Shown here: positions 52,701 to 60,798 of the stretch, piece after piece
How the letters are laid out: each line of letters opens with the position of its first letter
Numbering within the stretch: the first letter of the stretch is position 1
Source of the DNA: Betaproteobacteria bacterium
GTDB taxonomy: Bacteria; Pseudomonadota; Gammaproteobacteria; Burkholderiales; SG8-39
DNA length: 64,000 nucleotides
Assembly: GCA_004298385.1 (NCBI GenBank)
Contig: SCTX01000089.1
Coordinates: 1 to 64,000 of the forward strand
Direction of reading: 5' to 3'
Program-made: the position numbers and the translations under genes
The notes under the pieces: model-generated
The model's input: only the letters and a program-made list of their open reading frames with translations
Told to the model about the DNA's origin: nothing
The model's database searches: none

Positions 52701-52930
52701 TCGGCATGATCCCGCTCGCGCTCGGCATCGGCGAGGGCTCGGAGCAGCGCGCGCCCATGGCGCACGCGGTGATCGGGGGCATTATCACCTCCACTCTGCT
52801 CACCCTGGTGGTGGTGCCGGTGATCTACACCTATCTCGACGATCTCGCGCTCTGGGCGCATAACAAACTCGGGACCGGGCAGGCTGCGGATGCGGCCGAG
52901 CCCAATCCTGGTGCGCAGAACGCCGACTAG
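49787..52930 (+). CDS. RND efflux permease
   Basis: 1047 aa; [55 protein letters not shown]. Confidence 0.97.
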   Translation: [1047 protein letters not shown]

Positions 52931-53074
52931 GATGGCGCGGCCGCCAAGCACCGGTCCCGCCGCCCGCAGCGGCGGATCGTGCTATGTGACAAGCTTCACC
53001 TGGCGGCAGCGCAAACTAATGGTAAAATTTCCGCTGTTCAAATCACCTCCGCGAGCCAACTCGCCTTGCCTGCC

Positions 53075-53728
53075 ATGAACATCGAACAAGCCCGATTCAA
53101 CATGGTCGAGAATCAAATCCGGCCATGGGAAGTACTGGACCAGCAAGTGCTGGACCTGCTGTACGTGGTCAAGCGCGAAGATTTTGTGCCCGCCGCCTAC
53201 CAAACGCTCGCCTTCTCCGATATGGAGATCCCCATCGGCCAGGGCGAGCACATGTGGCAGCCAAAGATGGAAGCGCGTGTGTTGCAGGAGCTGGCGGTAA
53301 AGCCGGCCGACCAGGTCCTGGAAATCGGCACCGGTTCCGGCTATTTCGCCGCGCTGCTCGCGCATCGCGTACAGCATGTGTACAGCGTCGAAATCAAGCC
53401 GGAACTGAAGATCTTGGGCGAGGCCAATCTGCGCCGCGCCGGCGCGGCCAACGTGACAGTGGAACTCGGCGACGGCGCATGCGGATGGACCAAACACGCG
53501 CCCTACGACGTCATCGTCCTCAGCGGCTCGACGCCGGTGCTGCCGCAGCAGTTCCTGCAGCAACTGAAAATCGGCGCACGCCTGTTCGCCGTGGTCGGCA
53601 ACCCGCCGGTGATGACGGCGCGGCTCATCACCTGTACCGGCGAGGGAATCTATAACTCGATCGATCTGTTGGAAACCAGCATCGCACCCCTGGCGAACGC
53701 TCTTGCGGGCGAGCGCTTCAGCTTCTGA
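53075..53728 (+). CDS. pcm: Protein-L-isoaspartate O-methyltransferase family
   Basis: MNIEQARFNMVENQIRPWEVLDQQVLDLLYVVKREDFVP...VLEIGTGSGYFAALLAH. Confidence 0.9.
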   Translation: MNIEQARFNMVENQIRPWEVLDQQVLDLLYVVKREDFVPAAYQTLAFSDMEIPIGQGEHMWQPKMEARVLQELAVKPADQVLEIGTGSGYFAALLAHRVQHVYSVEIKPELKILGEANLRRAGAANVTVELGDGACGWTKHAPYDVIVLSGSTPVLPQQFLQQLKIGARLFAVVGNPPVMTARLITCTGEGIYNSIDLLETSIAPLANALAGERFSF

Positions 53729-53730
53729 CC

Positions 53731-54054
53731 ATGACGCAGATCACGCCGCAGTCGTTGCGCCAATGGCTGGCCGATGCCGGACGCAAACCGCCGGTTCTGC
53801 TCGACGTGCGCGAACCCTGGGAGTACCAGACCTGCCGCATCGAGGGATCGACACTGGCGCCGATGAACACCATCCCGGCGCGGGCGCGGGAACTCGATCC
53901 GGAAACCGAAACTGTAGTGATCTGCCATCACGGCATGCGCAGCTTACAGGTGGCTTTATTTTTGGAACGGAACGGCTTTTCCAAGCTCTACAACCTGCAG
54001 GGCGGAGTGAATGCCTGGGCCGACCAGGTCGAACCCGCGATGCCCAGATATTGA
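53731..54054 (+). CDS. Rhodanese-like domain protein
   Basis: PPVLLDVREPWEYQTCRIEGSTLAPMNTI...VVICHHGMRSLQVALFLERNGFSKLYNLQGGVNAW. Confidence 0.93.
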   Translation: MTQITPQSLRQWLADAGRKPPVLLDVREPWEYQTCRIEGSTLAPMNTIPARARELDPETETVVICHHGMRSLQVALFLERNGFSKLYNLQGGVNAWADQVEPAMPRY

Positions 54055-54061
54055 GCCCGCC

Positions 54062-55390
54062 ATGAAAAGACACGCGCTGTTCCTCGGTATTCTTGCTTTC
54101 AGCCAGCCGCTATTGGCGGCTGATCTGCTGCAAACCTACCGCGAGGCGCGTGCCAACGACCCGGTGTACGCCTCGGCGCGGGCGTCGCGCGACGCCGGTC
54201 GCGAAAATCTGCCGCAGGGGCTGGCCCTGCTGCTCCCGACCGTCAGCGCCAGCGGGTTCACCCAGATGAACGACATCGACATCACGTTCCGCGGCGTGGC
54301 GCCGCCGTCGCAACGCGAGGGCAACACCAACGGCTACAGCCTGTCGCTGACGCAACCTTTGTTCAACTGGCAAAGCATCATGTTATACAAGGAAGCCGGC
54401 TTCAAGGTGGCGCAGGCCGAAGCCGCCTTCGGACAGGCGGCCCAGGATCTGGTCGTGCGCGTAGCGCAGGCCTTTTTCGACGTGCTTGCGTCCCAGGACA
54501 GCTTGGCTTTCATCCAGGCGCAAAAGACCGCCATTTCCGAGCAGTTGGCCCAGGCCAAGCGCAACTTCGAGGTGGGCACCGCCACCATTACCGACACGCA
54601 CGAGGCGCAAGCGCGTTTCGACCTCGCCACCAGCCAGGAAATCGCGGCGCAAAGCGACCTCGAGATCAGGCAGCGCGCCCTGCAACAGATCATCGGCAAG
54701 TTTCCCGACCGGCTCACCCCGCTGCGGCCTTCGACCGAGCTCAGCCCGCCCAAGCCCAATGCGATGGAGCAATGGGTAAGCAGCGCGGAAAACCAGAACT
54801 TCGCGGTACGCATACAGGAAGCCGCGCTGGAGATCGCCACGCGCGAGGTCGAACGCAGCCGCGCCGGCCACTATCCGTCGCTCAACCTGGTGGGCAACGT
54901 CGGCAAGAACTCGGCGAGCATCAGCACTATCGGCACCACCAGTCTGGGTACCGACAGCACCAGTCGCAACATCGGACTGCAGCTCGCGATCCCCCTGTAC
55001 GCCGGCGGCGGGGTCAACTCGCTGGTGCGGCAGGCCATCGCCAATCAGGAGAAGGCGCGCCAGGACCTGGAGACTGCGCGTCGCAGCGCGGCGCTATCGG
55101 CGCGCCAGGCCTACCTCGGCGTCACCAACGGCATGGCGCAAGTGCGCGCGCTGGAACAGGCACTCGTTTCCAGCCAGAGCGCGCTCGACTCGAACAAGCT
55201 CGGCTACGAGGTAGGCGTGCGCATCAACATCGACGTGCTGAACGCGCAGCAGCAGTTGTTCTCGACCAAGCGCGACCTGTCAAAGGCGCGCTACGACACG
55301 CTCCTGAACGGGCTCAAGCTCAAGGCCGCGTCGGGCACGCTGACCGAGGAAGACCTGGGGGCGGTGAACCGCCTGCTGGGCACGGATTAA
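54062..55390 (+). CDS. tolC: TolC-family outer membrane protein
   Basis: ADLLQTYREARANDPVYASARASRDAGRENLPQGLALLLPTVSASG...AQARFDLATSQEIAAQSDLEIRQRALQQIIG. Confidence 0.94.
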   Translation: MKRHALFLGILAFSQPLLAADLLQTYREARANDPVYASARASRDAGRENLPQGLALLLPTVSASGFTQMNDIDITFRGVAPPSQREGNTNGYSLSLTQPLFNWQSIMLYKEAGFKVAQAEAAFGQAAQDLVVRVAQAFFDVLASQDSLAFIQAQKTAISEQLAQAKRNFEVGTATITDTHEAQARFDLATSQEIAAQSDLEIRQRALQQIIGKFPDRLTPLRPSTELSPPKPNAMEQWVSSAENQNFAVRIQEAALEIATREVERSRAGHYPSLNLVGNVGKNSASISTIGTTSLGTDSTSRNIGLQLAIPLYAGGGVNSLVRQAIANQEKARQDLETARRSAALSARQAYLGVTNGMAQVRALEQALVSSQSALDSNKLGYEVGVRINIDVLNAQQQLFSTKRDLSKARYDTLLNGLKLKAASGTLTEEDLGAVNRLLGTD

Positions 55391-55422
55391 GGCAAGCTCG
55401 AGCCGTATTTGCTTTTTTCCAT

Positions 55423-55473
55423 AACCGTGTTTTCGGTACGGATGCGCTTTTTGTCCGTACCGGAAACGCGGTT
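55423..55473. repeat. 51-nt hairpin, type B
   Basis: AACCGTGTTTTCGGTACGGAT-gcgcttttt-GTCCGTACCGGAAACGCGGTT; 3 non-Watson-Crick positions, all U-G in a + strand RNA. Confidence 0.95.
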
Positions 55474-55577
55474 GGCGCGCGATAGCGCGCAAAGCCAGCG
55501 AATGCACCCCAGCGAACAACGGAGATCTCCTCAAGCCACGGTGCCCGAGCTTGCGCGGACGGCGGCCCGTCCGCGCG

Positions 55578-55628
55578 GATCCTCGATTGCGTACGGACGA
55601 TGACCCTGTCCGTACGCAATCGAGGATC
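55578..55628. repeat. 51-nt hairpin, type A
   Basis: GATCCTCGATTGCGTACGGAC-gatgaccct-GTCCGTACGCAATCGAGGATC, perfect stem. Confidence 0.97.
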
Positions 55629-55664
55629 TTGAATAAAACCATAATCGCTTTTGCCTTTATCCAC

Positions 55665-55715
55665 AACCGTGTTTTCTGTACGGATACGCTTTTCATCCGT
55701 ACAGAAAACACGGTT
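55665..55715. repeat. 51-nt hairpin, type B
   Basis: AACCGTGTTTTCTGTACGGAT-acgcttttc-ATCCGTACAGAAAACACGGTT, perfect stem. Confidence 0.97.
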
Positions 55716-55744
55716 CGCGCGCGCAGCGCGCAATGGCCGCCAGT

Positions 55745-57004
55745 CTACGTCGGCGGCAGCAGCCTCTCGCAGATCGCCAGATTGCGCGCTGTTGCACCTT
55801 GATGCGCGCGGCTGAACGCGAGCGCCGCCTGCGACATGCGCGCCAGGGTCGCCCGATCCCCGAGCAACTCCCCCGCCCGCTCTCCCAGCATGGCCGCGTC
55901 GGCGACCTCGATCGCGGCGCCCGCCGCCACGGCCAGCCTGGAGGCCTCGGCGAAGTTATACATATGCCGGCCGAACAGCAGCGCGCGGCCCACGGCACAG
56001 GCCTCGATCAGGTTCTGCCCGCCGTAGGGCAATAGGCTGCCGCCGATGAAAGCCAGATCGCAGGCGGCGTAGTAGGCCGGCATTTCCCCCATGCTGTCGC
56101 CGAGCAGCACGCGGCAATCCGGCGGCAGCGCGCGCGTGTCGCTGCGGCGCAGGTAGCTCAAGTTGCGCTTGGCCAGCAGATCCGCGACCTCGTCGAAGCG
56201 CTGCGGGTGGCGCGGCACCAGCAGCAGCAACAGGCCCTCGACTCGGATGCGCGCGAGCGCATCCAGGACCAACTCTTCCTCGCCCTCGCGCGTGCTTGCC
56301 GCCAGCAGTACCGGGCGTTGCCCGATGCGCCGCTTCAGTTCCGCGCCCAGGGCCAGAAGCTGCGGCGCCAAGGCGACATCGAACTTGAGATTGCCCGTCA
56401 CCTCGACCGCGCGCGCGCCCAGCCGCTCCAGGCGCTCCGCGTCCTCGCGGGTTTGAGCGCTCACCGCCGCCAGGCCGCCGAGCGCGGCGCGGGTTAGCGG
56501 CGCCACCAGCGCGTAGCCGCGGGCCGATTTTTCCGACAGGCGCGCATTGGCAAGAAGCAGCGGTACACCGAGGCGCGTGCAGCATTCGACAAGGTTGAAC
56601 CAGATTTCGGTTTCCATGAGGATGCCCAGGCGTGGCCTGAAGCGCGCGAGAAAGCGCGCCACGGCGCCGGGATAATCATAGGGCAGATAGACTATGGTCG
56701 CTACGCCGCCGTATAGCTGCTGCGCGCTCTCCCGCCCGGTCGGCGTCATCTGCGTGAGCAGCAGTTCATGCCCGGGATAACGCGCAAGCAGCGCGCGTAC
56801 CAGCGGTTCGGCGGCGCGCGTTTCACCCACGGACACTGCGTGCAGCCAGATCACCGGTCGTCCGGGCGTGGCCCGATACCAGCCGAAACGCTCGCGGATG
56901 TGTTCGCGGTAGCCGGGCTGACGCCTGCCACGCCACCAAAGGTGCATGAGCACCCAGGGAAACAGCAGCCGCAACAGCAGCCGATAAGCGAGGCGCCAGA
57001 TCAC
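55745..57004 (-). CDS. waaA: Kdo transferase
   Basis: RPVIWLHAVSVGETRAAEPLVRALLARYPGHELLLTQMTPTGRESA...VTGNLKFDVAL. Confidence 0.95.
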   Translation of the reverse strand: MIWRLAYRLLLRLLFPWVLMHLWWRGRRQPGYREHIRERFGWYRATPGRPVIWLHAVSVGETRAAEPLVRALLARYPGHELLLTQMTPTGRESAQQLYGGVATIVYLPYDYPGAVARFLARFRPRLGILMETEIWFNLVECCTRLGVPLLLANARLSEKSARGYALVAPLTRAALGGLAAVSAQTREDAERLERLGARAVEVTGNLKFDVALAPQLLALGAELKRRIGQRPVLLAASTREGEEELVLDALARIRVEGLLLLLVPRHPQRFDEVADLLAKRNLSYLRRSDTRALPPDCRVLLGDSMGEMPAYYAACDLAFIGGSLLPYGGQNLIEACAVGRALLFGRHMYNFAEASRLAVAAGAAIEVADAAMLGERAGELLGDRATLARMSQAALAFSRAHQGATARNLAICERLLPPT

Positions 57005-57972
57005 GCCAAGCCTTCGCCGGTGACCTGATGTAACGCGGTCAACACCTCGGCCACCTCGGGCACTGCTTCAGTGCCGCCCAGATTGCGCACCCGCGCGCCC
57101 CGATCGGCGTACACGCCGGTCAGGCCTGAATGCGTGCCGCAATATAACGCCACCACGGGACGGCCGAGCGCTGCCGCCAAATGCGTCAAGCCGGTATCGA
57201 CACCGATCACGGCTTGCGCGCCGGCTAGCAGCCCGGCCACGGCGAGGATGCCGAGCGCGGGGGGCACAAGCGCGTTGGGCAGGGCACGCGCTATGCGCTC
57301 GCTGCGGGCGCGCTCCGCGGCATCGCCCCAAGGCAGAATCGAGACGTACCCCTGACGTGCGAGTTCGCCGCCGAGCCGCCCCCACGCCGGCTCCGGCCAG
57401 AGCTTGTCGGCGCGGCTGGTCGCGTGCAACAGCACGCAGTAGGGCCGGGACTCGATCGGCCCGACACCCGAGGGCACGGCGATGCCGTAGTCTAGCGCGG
57501 CCGGCAGCGCATAGCCCAGGGCCCGGGCGGCGAGGCGCCGGTTGCGCACGACGGCATGCAGGTCGCGCGGCACTACGTGGGTAACATCGTAGAATTTCGC
57601 CGCCAGCGGCTCGCGCGCGCTGGCGCCGGCATAGCCGTGGCGCGTGCCGTAGGCGGCCCGCGCCAGAAGCGCGCTCTTGATCAAACCCTGAGTGTCGATG
57701 ACGCAGTCGTAGCGCACGCCCGACAGCGCGCGGCGGAACTGGCCCAACTCGCGCCAATGCGCTCCCTTGAATGGATTCCCGCGCCAGCGCCGCAGCGCCA
57801 CCGGAATCGCCCGGCGCACTCCCGGATGCATGCCGACGATGTCGCGATAAGCTTCTTCCACCACCCAATCGATGCGCGCGCGCGGTAAGCGCGCGCGGAT
57901 GTCGCTCACCACCGGCAGGTTGTGCACCACGTCGCCGAGCGAGGACGTCTTGATGAGCAGAATATCGGGCAT
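57001..57972 (-). CDS. waaC: Lipopolysaccharide heptosyltransferase I
   Basis: MPDILLIKTSSLGDVVHNLPVVSDIRARLPRARIDWVVEEAYRDIVGMHPGVRRAIPVALRRWR. Confidence 0.95.
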   Translation of the reverse strand: MPDILLIKTSSLGDVVHNLPVVSDIRARLPRARIDWVVEEAYRDIVGMHPGVRRAIPVALRRWRGNPFKGAHWRELGQFRRALSGVRYDCVIDTQGLIKSALLARAAYGTRHGYAGASAREPLAAKFYDVTHVVPRDLHAVVRNRRLAARALGYALPAALDYGIAVPSGVGPIESRPYCVLLHATSRADKLWPEPAWGRLGGELARQGYVSILPWGDAAERARSERIARALPNALVPPALGILAVAGLLAGAQAVIGVDTGLTHLAAALGRPVVALYCGTHSGLTGVYADRGARVRNLGGTEAVPEVAEVLTALHQVTGEGLA

Positions 57973-58109
57973 GCGCGGGGGGAAAGGGGCCGGCTTTGTT
58001 AGAATAAGCGCGAGCAATTATAAGCTGAGTTCCGAGGCGGCAAATTTGCGCATGTCACGCGGGTTATGCTTTCCGTGTTCCGAATTGATAGCCGGGCTGG
58101 ACACATTAT

Positions 58110-59987
58110 ATGTGCGGCATTATAGGTATCGCTGCTCGATCTCCTGTTTCAGTTTCAGATCGCGGTTGGCTGGCGCTTGGGCGTGACGCCCTGCGCCACC
58201 GCGGCCCGGACGATGCGGGCGAGTGGTGGTCCGCCGATGGTTGCGTCGGCGTGGGGCATCGGCGCCTAGCCATCATCGATCTCTCGCCTGCCGGGCATCA
58301 GCCGATGCAGGACGCGGGCGGCGGCTTGTGCATCGTGTTCAACGGCGAAATCTACAACTTCGCCGATCTGCGCCAAGAGTTGACGGCGCAGGGGCACGCG
58401 TTTCGCAGCCACAGCGATACCGAAGTGATTCTGGCCGCCTACGCTGAGTGGGGCACGGATTGTCTCTCGCGCCTGAATGGCATGTTTGCCTTTGCGCTCT
58501 ACGACAGTCGCCGGCGGCAACTCTTGGTGGCGCGGGACCGGGCGGGGGAAAAGCCGCTGTTTTATGCGCCGGCCCACGGCGCGCTGCGCTTCGCCTCCGA
58601 ACTCAAGGGGCTGATGGCGGACCCCACCCTCGCGCGCCGCATCGACCGGGAGGCGCTGGATTGCTACCTCACCATGGGCTTCGTGCCGGGTGAGCGCTCG
58701 ATGTTGCAGGGGGTGAAAAAACTGCCTCCCGCCCATGCGCTGGTGTTCGATCTGAATAGCGGCCAATCGCGGCTCTGGTGCTACTGGCAGTTGCCGGAGC
58801 TGAGCGCTCCGGCAGTCGAAGGCGAGACAACTGAAGCCGGGCTACTGGATGAGTTGGAGGCCTTGCTGGAGGATTCCGTGCGCCGGCAGTTGGTCGCCGA
58901 TGTGCCTGTGGGGATACTGCTGAGCGGCGGCGTGGATTCCAGCCTGATCACGGCCATGGCGGCGCGGACAGCGCCCAAGGTGAAGACCTTCACCATCCGC
59001 TTTCCCGGATTCGGCCAGTACGACGAAACCGAACATGCCCGCTTGATTGCCCGGCACTTCGGCACCGAGCATGTGGAGCTCGTCGCCGCCGAATCGGCCG
59101 TGGATCTGCTGCCGCTGCTGGCGCGGCAGTTCGACGAGCCCATGGCGGACTCCTCGATGATTCCCACCTATCTCGTCAGCCGCCTGGTGCGCGAGCATTG
59201 CACGGTCGCGCTGGGGGGCGATGGCGGGGACGAATTGTTCGCCGGTTACCCTCATTACAACCGTCTGCTCTGGCTGCAGCAAAAATTCGGCGCAATTCCA
59301 CCAGGCTTGCGGCAGGCAGCGTCCAGGACGGCGCAAGCACTGCTGCCGCTTGGCTTCAAGGGCCGCAACTGGTTGCAGGGACTGGGGACCGACTTTCGCA
59401 CCGGCTTGCCTCTGATTTTCTCCTTGTTCGATCGCGGCACGCGGCGGCGCCTGATGGCAGGGCAGGGCGTATGGGATCTGGCGGCCGAGCGCGCCCGGGA
59501 ACAGCGCATCCCCGAGTCGGCAGACCTGTTGCAGCGGGCCACCCGCATGGATTTCGGGAACTATCTCGCCGAGGACATTCTGGTGAAAGTGGACCGCGCC
59601 AGCATGCTCAATTCGCTGGAGGTGCGCGCCCCCTTGCTCGACTACCGTCTGATCGAATTCGCCTTCGGCAAGGTGCCGTCGCGGCTGAAGGCCACGGCAG
59701 GCAGCCGCAAGGTATTGCTCAAGCAACTTGCCGCCCGTGTCCTGCCGCGGGAGTTCGACCGGCAGCGCAAGCAGGGATTCTCGATTCCGCTGGCGGCGTG
59801 GCTGCGGTCGGGGCCATGGAAAACATTTTTTCGCGAAACGCTGCTGGGTTCGGACAACACCGTGTTCGACCACGATGAGGTGAGCAAGCTGCTGGCCGGG
59901 CAGGCAAAAGGGAGGGTAAACAGCGAACGCTTGTTCGCGCTGGTACTGTTCGAATTGTGGCGGCGGGAATACCGGATCTCAATGTAA
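58110..59987 (+). CDS. asnB: Asparagine synthase (glutamine-hydrolysing)
   Basis: MCGIIGIAARSP...HRRLAIIDLSPAGHQPMQDAGGGLCIVFNGEIYNF...GILLSGGVDSSLITAMAA. Confidence 0.96.
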   Translation: MCGIIGIAARSPVSVSDRGWLALGRDALRHRGPDDAGEWWSADGCVGVGHRRLAIIDLSPAGHQPMQDAGGGLCIVFNGEIYNFADLRQELTAQGHAFRSHSDTEVILAAYAEWGTDCLSRLNGMFAFALYDSRRRQLLVARDRAGEKPLFYAPAHGALRFASELKGLMADPTLARRIDREALDCYLTMGFVPGERSMLQGVKKLPPAHALVFDLNSGQSRLWCYWQLPELSAPAVEGETTEAGLLDELEALLEDSVRRQLVADVPVGILLSGGVDSSLITAMAARTAPKVKTFTIRFPGFGQYDETEHARLIARHFGTEHVELVAAESAVDLLPLLARQFDEPMADSSMIPTYLVSRLVREHCTVALGGDGGDELFAGYPHYNRLLWLQQKFGAIPPGLRQAASRTAQALLPLGFKGRNWLQGLGTDFRTGLPLIFSLFDRGTRRRLMAGQGVWDLAAERAREQRIPESADLLQRATRMDFGNYLAEDILVKVDRASMLNSLEVRAPLLDYRLIEFAFGKVPSRLKATAGSRKVLLKQLAARVLPREFDRQRKQGFSIPLAAWLRSGPWKTFFRETLLGSDNTVFDHDEVSKLLAGQAKGRVNSERLFALVLFELWRREYRISM

Positions 59988-59997
59988 CATTGAGCGG

Positions 59998-60795
59998 ATG
60001 TACACAGAATCGCCCGAAGTCTCCCATAAGGTATCCCGCCCTTTGTCCCGCCAGACGCTTTCCGCAGTCATCATTACCAAGAACGCCGCAAACCAGCTTG
60101 CGGCCTGCCTGGAAAGCGTCTCTTTTGCCGACGAGATCGTGGTGGTCGACTCGGACTCGAGCGACGGCACTGCCGAACTCGCCGCCCTGCGCGGCGCCCG
60201 CGTACTGCGGAAGGAGTGGCTGGGGTTCGGGGCGCAGAAACAGTTCGCGGTCGAAGCCGCGCGCCATGACTGGGTGCTGTGTCTGGACGCCGATGAGCGC
60301 GTGAGCGAACACCTGCGCGCGAGCATCCTTGCGCAGTTGGCCGCGCCCGCGACGCAGGCCTATGCCATGCCGCGCCGTAATCGCTTCATGGGACGCTGGC
60401 TCAGGCATGGCGAGGGTTATCCGGACTGGAGCCTGCGTCTGTTCGACCGGCGGCATGCGCGCTGGAGCGATGATCCCGTGCACGAAAAAGTGCTCACCGG
60501 CGCGCCGGTGGCGCGCCTCGAGGGAGACCTGCTGCACGATTCGGCCGAGACGCTCGAGGCTTATCTGGACAAGCAAAACCGCTATACCAGCATGCAGGCC
60601 GTGGCCTTGTTCAAGGCGGGAAAACGGGCCGGCGTGGCGCAACTGCTGCTGTCGCCGGTGCTGCGCTTCGCCAAATTCTATTTCCTGCGCCTGGGTTTTC
60701 TCGACGGCGCCGCCGGCCTGGTGCATATCGCCATCGGTTGCTGCAACAGCTTCCACAAATACGCCAAGCTGATGGCGCTGCAGCGCGGCGGTTGA
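59998..60795 (+). CDS. Glycosyltransferase family 2
   Basis: TLSAVIITKNAANQLAACLESVSFADEIVVVDSDSSDGTAELAAL...DWVLCLDADERVS. Confidence 0.94.
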   Translation: MYTESPEVSHKVSRPLSRQTLSAVIITKNAANQLAACLESVSFADEIVVVDSDSSDGTAELAALRGARVLRKEWLGFGAQKQFAVEAARHDWVLCLDADERVSEHLRASILAQLAAPATQAYAMPRRNRFMGRWLRHGEGYPDWSLRLFDRRHARWSDDPVHEKVLTGAPVARLEGDLLHDSAETLEAYLDKQNRYTSMQAVALFKAGKRAGVAQLLLSPVLRFAKFYFLRLGFLDGAAGLVHIAIGCCNSFHKYAKLMALQRGG

Positions 60796-60798
60796 CGC

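Noticed and set aside
55423-55715. CRISPR array
   Set aside because: Repeats are palindromic hairpins with unequal spacing and opposite orientations; no spacer pattern and no cas genes.
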